64,000 bases of DNA from Hymenobacter cavernae (GTDB lineage Bacteria; Bacteroidota; Bacteroidia; Cytophagales; Hymenobacteraceae). Positions 43,635-52,516 of the stretch are shown here, in pieces (the first letter of the stretch is position 1; every line of letters starts with the position of its first letter). Location of the stretch: NCBI RefSeq assembly GCF_014641455.1, contig NZ_BMHT01000004.1, positions 301,422 to 365,421 on the forward strand. Direction: 5' to 3'. The position numbers were made by a program, and so were the translations under genes. Under the pieces are notes generated by a model that made no database searches, had not been told where the DNA came from, and saw only the letters and a program-made list of their open reading frames with translations.

Positions 43635-44267
43635 CTAGAGTGAGGCAAACTGATACCCTAGCCCGGCGTAATGCGCGAGGTAGCGGGGCAACACATAGCG
43701 CATGTTGCGGCTCGCCTTCAAGCTGTCGTGAAACACGACGATGGAGCCTGGGCGGGTGTAGTGCAAAGCGGCGCGCAGGCACTCTTCGGGGGCGAAGCTG
43801 CGGTCGTAGTCGCAGGTCAGCGTGTCCCACATCACCACCTGATAGCTAGGTTTCAGCTCCCGCACGAGGGGGCGGGTGATGCGGCCGTAGGGCGGCCGCA
43901 TCAGCGGGCGCAGGTCGGGGGCGGGGCGAAGTGCATCCAGGGCTTGCTGGCACTCGTTTACTTCGGCCAGGTAACTCGCCCGGCTGCGCGACCAGCCGCT
44001 GACGTGGTGAAAGGTGTGGTTGGCAAGGCGATGTCCGGCAGCTAGCACCTGACGAGCTACGGCGGGGTGGCGCACCACATTGTCGCCCACGCAGAAGAAC
44101 GTGGCTTTGGCTTGATAGGCGGCCAGCGTTTCGAGCACGAAAGGCGTCTCTTCGGGGATGGGGCCGTCGTCGAAGGTGAGGTACAGCGTCTGGCTGGTGG
44201 CGGGCATCGTCCAGAGGCAGTCGGAAAAGAGACGCCGTACCGGGGCCGGCATTCGAAACAAATGCAT
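43635..44267 (-). CDS. Polysaccharide deacetylase (NodB domain, CE4)
   Basis: Removes N- or O-acetyl groups from a glycan; 210 residues, almost only the NodB fold. Motif 1 TFDDGP has the catalytic base and metal Asp. Motif 2 NHTFHHVSGW has the HxxxH-type metal His pair, motif 3 is RPPYGR, and later DTLTCDYD and VVFHDS complete the site. No obvious signal peptide; residues 1-20 are weakly amphipathic. First of two genes with the GT2 gene, separated by 6 bp. Confidence 0.9.
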   Translation of the reverse strand: MHLFRMPAPVRRLFSDCLWTMPATSQTLYLTFDDGPIPEETPFVLETLAAYQAKATFFCVGDNVVRHPAVARQVLAAGHRLANHTFHHVSGWSRSRASYLAEVNECQQALDALRPAPDLRPLMRPPYGRITRPLVRELKPSYQVVMWDTLTCDYDRSFAPEECLRAALHYTRPGSIVVFHDSLKASRNMRYVLPRYLAHYAGLGYQFASL

Positions 44268-44305
44268 AGAACGTGAGCTAAACCCAAAAGTAGAAAGGAT
44301 TAGCC

Positions 44306-44330
44306 CATGTAGCGCGAAGCTTGCGTTTCG
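44306..44330. repeat. Orphan half arm of the TGTAGCGC-family repeat
   Basis: The stretch ATGTAGCGCGAAGCTTGCG resembles the arm of the full palindrome 110 bp to the right but has no partner nearby. Confidence 0.5.
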
Positions 44331-44416
44331 GGCATCGTTAGGTGACCAAAGCTAGGCCGAACGGATGCCGGACCGCTCGGCCGAACGGGGAGAGGCTGGG
44401 CGCGGTAAGCAACAGT

Positions 44417-44527
44417 CCCCTGTAGCGCAAAGCCTGCGCTTCGCGTGTCGTTGAACGGTAATCGTTGGTTGTACTTCCAAGCGAGTCGTTCTGCGACACG
44501 CGAAGCGCAGGCTTCGCGCTACAGGGG
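44417..44527. repeat. Palindromic intergenic repeat, CCCCTGTAGCGC family
   Basis: Two 34-bp arms (44417-44450 and 44494-44527) are inverted copies with one mismatch. Ends read CCCCTGTAGCGC; the centre is 43 nt. It lies 13 bp after the stop of the YVTN/phosphoesterase gene and could act as its terminator, although no T tract follows. Confidence 0.9.
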
Positions 44528-44539
44528 CTAGGTTATAGC

Positions 44540-46999
44540 TCAATCATCGTCGTCATCGTCGCGGCGCTTTTGCTCGAACTTCAGGAAGGCTCCCCGACGT
44601 GGGGCGGGCACTACAGCATCTTCGCCTTTGATGGCTTTCCACATCACTTCGGTGAGCTCCAGGTCCGGAATGGCGTCCTCGCTGGCTAGGTTGAAGCGCT
44701 CCGATTTTTCGGCGCTCTTGTTCCACGCCACGTTGCGCGCATTGAGGTTCACGCGGGCGGCGCGGGCCTGGTAGGGGGCTAGGTTGGGCGTGGTCGTGAA
44801 GCAGTCGTACATCGGCAGGGCGGCCGCGTCGTACTGGCTCATGGGCGGCAACCCTAGGATCAGCTCCATCGTGCGCAGGGCGCCGGAGGTGGAGTACATC
44901 GTGTGGTTGGCGGCGCCTTTGCGGGTGTAGGGACTAATCACGAAGGCCGGCGTGCGGTGCGCGTCTACGTGGTCGGGGCCGTTCTGAGCGTCGTCTTCCA
45001 GCACGAAAATGGCCGACTCCTTCCAGATGGAGCTTTGCGAAATGTGCTCTACCAACTGACCTAGGGCTAGGTCGTTGTCGGCCACGGCGGCGATGGGCGT
45101 GTACTTGCCTTTGCGTTGCCCGCTGGTGTGGTCGTTGCTGAGGCGGATGGTGCTGAACTGCGGCACGGCGCTTTTAGCCAGCAACGAGTCGAAATCCTGC
45201 TTCCAGATGCGCACCCGCTCAATATCCTGAATATCCATGTTGAAGCCGGGCGCTTTGGGGCAGATATGGCCTTCCAGGGACTTGAGGTTGGCTTTGCCGT
45301 TGTCGGCAAATTCGCCGTAGCTGCGGTAGCTCAGGCCAGCGCGCTGGCAGTAATCCCAGATGTAGCCGTCGCGCGGGTAGGCAATTTTGCGGGTGCCTTC
45401 GTAGTCGTAGGTGCCGCCGCGGCCGCCGTAACTGATGGGCCAGGTTTTCTCGGTGTAGTCGGTGGCGTAGGCGGCCATGCTCCAGTTATGGCCGTCGGCG
45501 CTTACTTCGGCATTCACATAAAAGTTGTCGAGCAGCCCAAACTCACGGGCGAGGGCATGGTGGTTGGGCGTCACCTTCTCCGGAAACACGCACAGTGTGG
45601 AGTCGCCGTTGCCCTCGGGCATGTCGCCGAGCACTTGGTCGTAGGTGCGGTTTTCCTTAATGACGTAGAACACGTACTTGATCGGCGACTTCTCGCCGGC
45701 CTTGCTCGGCACGGGGTTGCCGGCCTCGCGCTTGCCGTGGGCCTGCGCCTCACCCGTGAAGGGCGTATTGGCATACACCTGCTTCGAGTAAGTGGTCAGC
45801 TGCTCGGGGCTAGGTTGCTTGATGAACGACAAGGTGCCCTTGAACAGGCTGCCGATATACTGCACTTCCTGCTGGCCCGTCACGCCCACGTGGGAGCCGC
45901 TGTTATCGGTTTTCTTCACCGGCGACGGCCCAGCCGGGTTGGCCAAGGAAGAAAAGCCTTTGCCATTGGCTACCAATATTTTCGAGCCTAGGGTCTTCAC
46001 GCTCGTTGGGTACCAGCCAGTCGGGATGAAGCCACGGGCCGCGCTTTTGCCCGGCGTCTTCACGTCGAATACGGCCAGGCAGTTGTTGTCGGCATTGGCG
46101 ATGTAGAGCGTCTTTTCGTCGGGCGAAAGGGCGAGGCCGTTGGTGGTAGAGCCGGTAAGCTTGGTGGGGTACAAGGCCGTGGCAATCACCTCTAGCACCT
46201 TGCGGCTGCGCGTGTCGATGATCGACACCGAGTTGTCGTTGGCATTGGCCACGAATAAGTAGCGGCCGTTTTTGGTTTGGAGCAGCTCGTTGGGGTGGTT
46301 TTCGGTGACAATTTCGCCCGCGAGCTGGCCAGTTTGGGTGTTGTAGAGGGCTACTTTGTCCCCGCCCCAGAGGGAGATGTACAGCGTCTTTTTGTCGGGC
46401 GAAAGCAAGCAGCTGTAGGCCTCATGCCCTAGGTTTATTTTCTTGAGGATGGCCTTTGTCTTGAGGTCGAACACGTACAAGGAGTTGTCCTCTTTCGTGA
46501 CGGTGTAGAGTCGGTTTTGGGCGTCGTCTACCTCAATGCCGGTGGGGCTAATCTTGTCTTTCGGCCAAGTTCTGCCTAGGCGCAGCGTGTCGGCTAGGTT
46601 CAGCTTGTTCTCAACGATGTTGTAAACGAGAATAACATTGTCGTTGCCGCCCGAAGCGTACAGCTGCTTGCCGTTGGCGCTGAATTTCAGGCCGTACCAC
46701 GATTTAGCAATTGGCTTCTCATCGAGCAGCTTCTCCGTTTTGGGGTCAATCAGCTGAAGGCTTTGTTTGCCCTGCCCGTTGTTGGTCACGGCCAGCAGCT
46801 TGCCGTTCTTGGTGAGCTGCATGTTCAGGGGTAAGTCGCCGAGTTGCAGCGACGTGCCCACCGGACTCAACGACCAGCCATTGGGCAGCAGAATGCGGTC
46901 GGCTTTCGGGTTGTTAATAGGCTGCTGGGCTAGGGTCGGCAGCCCGTGCAGTGCGGCGAGCAGCGAAACCCAAAGGGCAGTTTTGGAGGCGGTACGCAT
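44540..46999 (-). CDS. Secreted YVTN beta-propeller / phosphoesterase fusion
   Basis: 819 residues from the ATG at 46999 (MRTASKTALWVSLLAAL), signal peptide ending PTLAQ. The N-terminal half (about 30-380) has repeated propeller motifs (NGLALSPDEKTLYIANADNN, YSCLLSPDKKTLYISLWGG). The C-terminal half (about 460-740) is a phosphoesterase of the phospholipase C/acid phosphatase class, with VFYVIKENRTYDQVLGD, SADGHNWSMAAYATDY, STIRLSNDHTSG and IFVLEDDAQNGPDHVDAHR as metal-site blocks. It ends in RRDDDDDD, a run of six Asp. It is last in the phosphoester-related gene row. Confidence 0.88.
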   Translation of the reverse strand: MRTASKTALWVSLLAALHGLPTLAQQPINNPKADRILLPNGWSLSPVGTSLQLGDLPLNMQLTKNGKLLAVTNNGQGKQSLQLIDPKTEKLLDEKPIAKSWYGLKFSANGKQLYASGGNDNVILVYNIVENKLNLADTLRLGRTWPKDKISPTGIEVDDAQNRLYTVTKEDNSLYVFDLKTKAILKKINLGHEAYSCLLSPDKKTLYISLWGGDKVALYNTQTGQLAGEIVTENHPNELLQTKNGRYLFVANANDNSVSIIDTRSRKVLEVIATALYPTKLTGSTTNGLALSPDEKTLYIANADNNCLAVFDVKTPGKSAARGFIPTGWYPTSVKTLGSKILVANGKGFSSLANPAGPSPVKKTDNSGSHVGVTGQQEVQYIGSLFKGTLSFIKQPSPEQLTTYSKQVYANTPFTGEAQAHGKREAGNPVPSKAGEKSPIKYVFYVIKENRTYDQVLGDMPEGNGDSTLCVFPEKVTPNHHALAREFGLLDNFYVNAEVSADGHNWSMAAYATDYTEKTWPISYGGRGGTYDYEGTRKIAYPRDGYIWDYCQRAGLSYRSYGEFADNGKANLKSLEGHICPKAPGFNMDIQDIERVRIWKQDFDSLLAKSAVPQFSTIRLSNDHTSGQRKGKYTPIAAVADNDLALGQLVEHISQSSIWKESAIFVLEDDAQNGPDHVDAHRTPAFVISPYTRKGAANHTMYSTSGALRTMELILGLPPMSQYDAAALPMYDCFTTTPNLAPYQARAARVNLNARNVAWNKSAEKSERFNLASEDAIPDLELTEVMWKAIKGEDAVVPAPRRGAFLKFEQKRRDDDDDD

Positions 47000-47011
47000 G
47001 AGGGTAATAGT

Positions 47012-47110
47012 GTAGAGGCACATACTTGTGTCTCGTCGTTGTTGATGTTACTTACCTAGCTTGCTCAACGCCAAGTCGTTCAAGTAAAGGACACAAGTAT
47101 GTGTCTTTAC
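47012..47110. repeat. Palindromic intergenic repeat related to 42365-42478
   Basis: 21-bp arms (47012-47032 and 47090-47110) beginning GTAGAGGCACATACTTGTG are inverted with one mismatch. The centre (GATGTTACTTACCTAGCTTG, then CCAAGTCGTTCAA) matches that of the repeat 4.6 kb to the left. It lies between the GDPD and YVTN genes. Confidence 0.85.
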
Positions 47111-47115
47111 GATTG

Positions 47116-47988
47116 CTATTTAGCGCTGAGCAAATCAGGATAATCGGTGATAACCCCGTCAACCTGCTGCTCGATCAACTTATTGATTTCGGCGGCTGAG
47201 TTTACCGTCCAGGGAATGACTTTCACGCCTTGTTGGTGGCAACTCTGCACTAGGTCGGGTGTAACTAGCTTGTAAGCAGGGCTGTAGATGCTCGGTTTGA
47301 AGGTCAGGCGCTTCAAGTTATACTCCAGCCCCTTGATGTTTTCGACCAATAAAGCGGTTTGCACGGCGGGGTACAGGCGGTGCACCACCTCCAACGTGCG
47401 CGGGTCGAACGACTGAATCGTGACCCGGTCCAACACTTTTTTAGTCACCAACACTGGCATAAGCAACTGCACAAACTCCTCCGGAGCGGGGTGAAATTGG
47501 TTATCGCCTTCGGGCGAAACTTTCGTTTCGATGTTGTAGCGCGGCAACGCTAGGTGCTTGCGCCGGGCATAGGCCTCCGCCGAGTCGATAACTTCGGCCA
47601 GCAACGGCTTATACGTCTTGAGCTTCTGCTGGCGCGGAAATTTCGGGTTGCCGTGGCTGCCCACGTCGTAGCGCCGAACCTCGCGGTAGGGCATCCCATA
47701 AATGCGGTAGTTCTTCTCCTCCGCTTTCGGGATGGCGCTGCCATCGGGGCGGTACACGAAATCGGCGTTCAGAAACGGGTCGTGGGAGAGCAGGGGCTGC
47801 TTGTCCTGGCTGATGGCAATGTCCATTTCCAGGGTCGTCACCCCTAGGTCCTGGGCTTTGCGCATGGCCGGGATGGTGTTTTCGGGCATCAAGCCGCGGC
47901 AGCCCCGGTGGCCTTGCACATCGAGTGAGCGTTGCGCGGCGGCGCTGAAGGTGCTCAGGATCAGTAGAAAGAACAGCGGACGTTGCAC
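47116..47988 (-). CDS. Glycerophosphodiester phosphodiesterase
   Basis: Splits glycerophosphodiesters into glycerol-3-phosphate and an alcohol. 290 residues with a signal peptide (PLFFLLILSTFSAAAQ), so exported. Catalytic HRGCRGLMPENT (about residue 27), metal residues LEMDIAISQ and HDPFLNADF, later NIETKVS and VIPWTVNS all fit the GDPD barrel. The frame begins with GTG at 47988; no in-frame ATG was seen before it. Between the calcineurin-like phosphoesterase and YVTN/phosphoesterase genes, each boundary holding a palindromic repeat. Confidence 0.93.
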   Translation of the reverse strand: MQRPLFFLLILSTFSAAAQRSLDVQGHRGCRGLMPENTIPAMRKAQDLGVTTLEMDIAISQDKQPLLSHDPFLNADFVYRPDGSAIPKAEEKNYRIYGMPYREVRRYDVGSHGNPKFPRQQKLKTYKPLLAEVIDSAEAYARRKHLALPRYNIETKVSPEGDNQFHPAPEEFVQLLMPVLVTKKVLDRVTIQSFDPRTLEVVHRLYPAVQTALLVENIKGLEYNLKRLTFKPSIYSPAYKLVTPDLVQSCHQQGVKVIPWTVNSAAEINKLIEQQVDGVITDYPDLLSAK

Positions 47989-48021
47989 GGGTACAGAAGT
48001 TAAGCGTAGTTAAAAAGGACC

Positions 48022-48107
48022 GTCATTTCGACCAGCGGGAGAAATCTCGCGTGCAAGAGTAATCAGTTACCATTGCACGCGAGATTTCTCCCGCTGGTCG
48101 AAATGAC
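48022..48107. repeat. Palindromic intergenic repeat, GTCAT family, copy 2
   Basis: Perfect 35-bp arms (48022-48056 and 48073-48107) around 16 nt. Outer GTCATTTCGACCAGCG, inner TCTCGCGTGCAA. The middle differs from copies 1 and 3 but remains fully paired. Lies between the phosphoesterase and GDPD genes. Confidence 0.95.
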
Positions 48108-48125
48108 TGCCTATCGGGACGGGCG

Positions 48126-49625
48126 CTAAGCCGGCATTACGTCGCTGTACACCTGCCCGAACCGGTCGGTCACTTCGATGCGGATTTCCTTGGCGTTTTT
48201 GGAAGGCTTGGCGAAGAATAGGTGGTCGGTGAGGGTGGGGTCGACCCACTTGTGCTTAGCGGGAAGCTTCTCGCCGGCTTGAAGCTGCACGGCCATCGGG
48301 TCGAGGGCAGTTTGCTGGTGCATTTCGCCCTGGCGGGTGCCGTTTTCAAACCAGGTCACTTTCCACTCAGGGTCCCAGTTCCACACGTTTACCACGATGT
48401 CGTCGGGGCGCTCGGGCACGGCGCCTTTGGGGTAGGCGCGGAACTGGTGCTTGCGGTCTTTGCCGAATGATTTGTAGTACCACTTCAGCTCAGGGCCGTT
48501 CACTTCGTACACGCCGTAGCCGCTGGGCGTGCCGTCGGTGCAGATGGGCCCCGTCCACCAAGCGCCGCACACGGCCCCGTGAATGTGCTCGATGGTGTTT
48601 TCTCCGATTACCTTCTCGCATATGTGGGTATGGCCCGACATGATGTGCGTTTTATAAGGCTTCAGGATGCGGTACAGCTCGGCCCGGTTCGAGACCACGC
48701 CGCCCAACGATTCTTCCTTGAGCTTGTTGCGCCGCTTGTCGCCGCTATCCACCGGAATGTGCAGGGCCACGACCACCGTGCTGCCGGGCTTCACGTGGGC
48801 TAGGTCTTGCTCCAGCCACTGCAACTGCTTCTCCGTCAGGTAGCCAATGTACTTCTTAGGCGGCCCGATGAAGAACACATCGTCGAGGATTACATAGTGA
48901 ATCTCGCCGCGGTTGAAGGAGTAATACGTGGGGCCGAAGAGGCTTTTGAACGTTTGGGCCGAACCGTCGTCGGAGCGGGCGGTGATATTCATGTCGTGGT
49001 TGCCGATGACTTGGTAGAAGGGCAAACCCGTAACTTCCACCGCCTTTTTGTAGTCCTCAAACAACTCAAAATGGTCCCACACCAAGTCGCCGCAGCCGAT
49101 GGCGAACATGTTCTGGTCGTACTGCGTGGCCAGTTCCTTTAGGTCGGGCGCCGATACGGTGATGAGCTGGTTCGTGTCCTTCTTGTCGATCATCTGCGGA
49201 TCGGCCCACACCACGAAGGTGTGTTTGGTGTCGTCGGCAGCTAGCTTTTGCAGGGCAAAGTCGGCCGTCATGCCCGAGCCGCTGGCCTTTAGCGGTTGAT
49301 AAAACTTGGCAATGCCTTTCTCGTGCGGAATGGCGTAGCCGCGCGGCACCGTGATGTACACGAACTCGGCGGTGGTGTTGCTTTCCAGCGTGTATTTGCC
49401 CGCCTTATCGGTCAGCACGATATTGTAGCCATCCGTGACGGGCACACCCGCAATGCCCGCGCCTTTCTGGTGCACTTTGCCCTTGATGGTGACAGGTGAT
49501 AAGCTGAGTTTGTGCCCGGCTTCAGCTGCCGGTGCTTTTTCCTCGGCAAGTACCGCCGGCGCCAAGGGCAAGCTAGCCGTTAACCCCAAGGTACCTAGGC
49601 TCTGCAAAAACTTTCTTCTGAACAT
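48126..49625 (-). CDS. Tat-exported calcineurin-like phosphoesterase
   Basis: 499 residues. Twin-arginine signal MFRRKFLQSLGTLGL. An N-terminal carboxypeptidase-like beta sandwich (about 45-125, VTIKGKVHQKGAGIAGVPV) comes first. A metallophosphoesterase core follows (about 135-360: VVWADPQ, GCGDLVWDH, VIGNHDMN, VALHIPVD, MSGHTHICE). A C-terminal domain (about 370-499) is typical of the calcineurin-like phosphoesterase C-terminal family. All two-metal ligands are present. It follows the DUF5689 lipoprotein by 54 bp in the second SusCD row, so its substrate is probably the compound imported there. Confidence 0.92.
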   Translation of the reverse strand: MFRRKFLQSLGTLGLTASLPLAPAVLAEEKAPAAEAGHKLSLSPVTIKGKVHQKGAGIAGVPVTDGYNIVLTDKAGKYTLESNTTAEFVYITVPRGYAIPHEKGIAKFYQPLKASGSGMTADFALQKLAADDTKHTFVVWADPQMIDKKDTNQLITVSAPDLKELATQYDQNMFAIGCGDLVWDHFELFEDYKKAVEVTGLPFYQVIGNHDMNITARSDDGSAQTFKSLFGPTYYSFNRGEIHYVILDDVFFIGPPKKYIGYLTEKQLQWLEQDLAHVKPGSTVVVALHIPVDSGDKRRNKLKEESLGGVVSNRAELYRILKPYKTHIMSGHTHICEKVIGENTIEHIHGAVCGAWWTGPICTDGTPSGYGVYEVNGPELKWYYKSFGKDRKHQFRAYPKGAVPERPDDIVVNVWNWDPEWKVTWFENGTRQGEMHQQTALDPMAVQLQAGEKLPAKHKWVDPTLTDHLFFAKPSKNAKEIRIEVTDRFGQVYSDVMPA

Positions 49626-49679
49626 GATATAGATGGTTTGAAGCGCTTAGAAATCGTGTGCCGGTCTGACGTACACAGA

Positions 49680-50948
49680 TTAGTTTTCGTAAATGGCAAT
49701 GTCATCGAGCCCGAGGCGGCCGTTCGAGACGGCGGGCGGGTTGCTCGTGCCCAGACCTAGCTTGTTGATGCGGAAGCGCACTGGCCCGCTGATGTCCATC
49801 AGGAAGGTGATGGAGCGTTGCCAGTTGCCGGCGTCGGTGATGGTTTGGCCGGTTTGTTTCCACGTTTTCCCCTGATCTTGCGAGTACTCCAACTTCCAGG
49901 AGCTAGCTGGGTCGGTGTAGTAAGCGCCGTAAATGAGGGTGACTTTGGTGGCGCCGTTCGGCACGTCGAACTTCATTTCCACGTAAGCCGATTCGCTGAG
50001 GTTCTGCTGTATGCGGATGCCTTGCGCCCCCGTGTACCGGTCGCGGCCGGAGGTGTTGCCCAGGATAGATTGGTACAGCTTCCAAGGACCCGTGCCGAAA
50101 GTCACGGTGTTGTCGGGCACGGCGGCGGTGTTCATGTTGTAGCTGCCTTTCGTGGAAGCAGGCACCGCTTCAAAGCTCTCCGGGAACTTGGCGTAGATGG
50201 GTCCGCTCGGGTCAAGGGCATCGGCGGCGGTGCGCATCCAGAGCTGCGGTGCGGCTGATGCACCCATCGGGATGCCAATGAACGTAGCGCTGGCCGGCAT
50301 GCGCCGTGCGGCGAAGGAGGCATCGGCCTCGGTGTGCAGCACGATGCTGTTGTTAGAGCCATCAGCTAATACTTTATCACCTTTGTACATATCGCCGGAT
50401 ACCGGAACCGGGGTCAGGCTGCCGCCCGTGATGCGCACCAGCGTGCCTTCGTAGGTGTCGAGGTTAGCTAGCAGCGTTTGGATGTTCACCTCCCGAAGAG
50501 CTGCCTTTTTGTTGCTGCCTACCTTCTCGATGTTGGCGGCCGAGAGGCCTTCGATGCGCAGGGCACCGCTGGCTTTGGAGAGGGTCGCGCCGGCAATATC
50601 CACCACCACCGAGTCGCCGGCAGCTAAGTTCGTAGGAGTGTCGTTCAGCGGCAGAATGATGCCACGGATGGCGCCGCGCCGCTTATTTTGAAGCACGACG
50701 GTGTTCGGGCCGCCGGGCACGTTCTTCCCGCTCGGGTCCGAAATTACCACGCCGACGATTTGGTGGGCGCCCGCCAGCTTACCGGTTTCCAGCACCACGT
50801 CGCTGCCTTGGTAGAGGCGGCGCACGTCTTCCAGGGAGATGATGGGGCTAGGTATGCCGGCCGCGTAATCGGGGTTGTCTTCCAGGCAGCTGGTGAAGGC
50901 AAAAGCGCTTGATAAAAGAGCTAGGGAAGCAAGGATCTTGGTTTTCAT
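49680..50948 (-). CDS. DUF5689 domain lipoprotein
   Basis: 422 residues from the ATG at 50948 (MKTKILASLALLSSAFAF), lipobox FTSC near residue 21. The N-terminal half has the DUF5689 pattern (ISLEDVRRLYQG, AHQIVGVVISDPSGKNVPGG, DSVVVDIAGATLS), an OB-like fold seen in Bacteroidota surface proteins near SusCD pairs. The C-terminal half (about 265-422) is a jelly-roll-like beta domain ending LDDIAIYEN. Probably an extracellular binding partner of the SusCD importer. Start is 20 bp after the SusD stop. Confidence 0.85.
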   Translation of the reverse strand: MKTKILASLALLSSAFAFTSCLEDNPDYAAGIPSPIISLEDVRRLYQGSDVVLETGKLAGAHQIVGVVISDPSGKNVPGGPNTVVLQNKRRGAIRGIILPLNDTPTNLAAGDSVVVDIAGATLSKASGALRIEGLSAANIEKVGSNKKAALREVNIQTLLANLDTYEGTLVRITGGSLTPVPVSGDMYKGDKVLADGSNNSIVLHTEADASFAARRMPASATFIGIPMGASAAPQLWMRTAADALDPSGPIYAKFPESFEAVPASTKGSYNMNTAAVPDNTVTFGTGPWKLYQSILGNTSGRDRYTGAQGIRIQQNLSESAYVEMKFDVPNGATKVTLIYGAYYTDPASSWKLEYSQDQGKTWKQTGQTITDAGNWQRSITFLMDISGPVRFRINKLGLGTSNPPAVSNGRLGLDDIAIYEN

Positions 50949-50968
50949 GTTGCTTGAGTTAGGCTTGC

Positions 50969-52435
50969 CTATTCCTGCCACCACACTTTCGTGTTGATAT
51001 TATCGGCGCCTTGGTCGGCCACGGCATCCTGGTAGTTCTGCTGGTTCAAGGACTGCACGTATATAGGGTAGTTCAGGCGCGCCGGCATCTGACGGTTGTT
51101 TTTCAGGCCCGCACCTAGGGGCATCATGGGGTGGCCGGTGCGCCGGTATTCAAACCACTGCTGGAAATCGGTGAAGAACAGCGCGTAGTACTTCTGTAAG
51201 TGAATCTGGTCCAGCTTGCGCTCGTCGTTGCTGCCCGCTTCCCACTTGATGTCGCCGTTGTTCAGGTAGTTTGCAGGCACCGTCAATTTCCAGAGGGTAA
51301 TGCCGTTGGTGGTGCCGGTTTCGTAGTAGGTTTTGGCGTCGCCGGAAATCCAGCCGCGTAGGGCCGCTTCGGCTAGGTTTAGCTGCACTTCCGGGTAGTT
51401 GAGAATGTTACCTAGCAGCGGCTCGGTCATGAGCGCCGCCGGGTAGGTGGATTTGGCCACCGGAATCTGGTTTACCTCGTAGCCGCTCGGAATGCCTTCG
51501 TATTTGCCATTATAAAGCGTCGCCCATTTGGGTAAGCGCGGGTCATTCCACTCTGCCAAGTTGTTGACGAAGAACTCGCTGAGCGAAGTAAAAGAGCTGA
51601 AGTCGGCGGTGCGCCAAGTCTGGAAAACGGACTGATAAGGCGCTGTGCCCGTCCAACGCATAATGGCCGATTCGTCGTTGTTGGCGATGAGCGGGTAGTC
51701 GTTGGGACGCGTGTTTACCATATCGCGCAGCTTCGCTTGCGGTGACATCCCGTTGGCAATGGCGTCGGTTTTGCGCGACACGCGCAGCAGCAAACGCAGG
51801 TAAAGCGAGTTGCCGAACTTGCGCCACTTCAGCGCACTTCCCTGATACAATGGATCGAGCTGCGCTTGGTCGGCTGTCAGGTTTACGTTGGTGGTGAGCA
51901 GCGTATTAGCCTCTTCCAGCTTATCGAACAGATCTCTGTAGATGTCCTCTTGCCGGTCGAACTGTGGCTGCAAAATACCCTGGCGACCCGAAATAGCGGC
52001 CGAATACGGCACATCGCCGAACGTATCGGTCAGCAGCGAAAACGTCCAGACCTCACAGATGCGCGCAATAGCCATGAACGTGTTGCTGTTCACGGCCTCG
52101 GCGCTGCTGTACATGTTGCGGAAGTCGGTGAGCTGGGTGTACCAGCCGTTCCACATGTAGTCGGCTTCAGCAGGGCGAATCACGTAGCGGTGAATTTCGT
52201 CGTTGTCGTTGCGCGCCACGTGTACCTGCATCAGGTCGTTAGTAATGCGCATGCACCGGTCCATGTTGCGCTTCACCAGGTCGGTGAGGGCAGGGGCCAG
52301 GAGCGTTTCCGGTACCACATTGGGGTTTTGATTCGGGTTCACGTTCATCTCCTCGAACCCATCGGTGCAACCCGCTACAGTACCTAGACCTAGGATGGCT
52401 AGCAAGCCCCAGGCAATTAGTTGTATCTTTTTCAT
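50969..52435 (-). CDS. SusD/RagB-family outer-membrane binding lipoprotein (second locus)
   Basis: 488 residues with lipobox TVAGC near residue 22. N-terminal TDGFEEMNVNPNQNPNVVP and the block FEVWTFSLLTDTFGDVPYS-type sequence (here EVWTFSLLTDTFGDVPYS) identify the SusD-like 2 branch. The end has FFTDFQQWFEYRRTGHP, standard in this branch. It follows the second SusC gene by 81 bp, with a hairpin in the gap. The linked enzymes are phosphoesterases rather than glycosidases, so the ligand may carry phosphate. Confidence 0.94.
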   Translation of the reverse strand: MKKIQLIAWGLLAILGLGTVAGCTDGFEEMNVNPNQNPNVVPETLLAPALTDLVKRNMDRCMRITNDLMQVHVARNDNDEIHRYVIRPAEADYMWNGWYTQLTDFRNMYSSAEAVNSNTFMAIARICEVWTFSLLTDTFGDVPYSAAISGRQGILQPQFDRQEDIYRDLFDKLEEANTLLTTNVNLTADQAQLDPLYQGSALKWRKFGNSLYLRLLLRVSRKTDAIANGMSPQAKLRDMVNTRPNDYPLIANNDESAIMRWTGTAPYQSVFQTWRTADFSSFTSLSEFFVNNLAEWNDPRLPKWATLYNGKYEGIPSGYEVNQIPVAKSTYPAALMTEPLLGNILNYPEVQLNLAEAALRGWISGDAKTYYETGTTNGITLWKLTVPANYLNNGDIKWEAGSNDERKLDQIHLQKYYALFFTDFQQWFEYRRTGHPMMPLGAGLKNNRQMPARLNYPIYVQSLNQQNYQDAVADQGADNINTKVWWQE

Positions 52436-52462
52436 AGTTGAAGTTTTGTGTTGCCGCCTCTT

Positions 52463-52480
52463 CCAGGGTTGAAACCCTGG
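52463..52480. promoter_or_regulatory. Hairpin between susC and susD genes
   Basis: CCAGGGTT pairs with AACCCTGG around a two-base loop in the 81-bp SusC-SusD gap. It may adjust the relative amounts of the two proteins or protect mRNA ends; a partial GTCAT-family arm (GAGCATGACGTT) lies next to it. Confidence 0.45.
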
Positions 52481-52516
52481 GAATTCTGAGCATGACGTTC
52501 TGGTGAGATAGGGCTG

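Noticed and set aside
45116..45991. 291-codon plus-strand open frame
   Set aside because: Antisense shadow of the YVTN/phosphoesterase gene.
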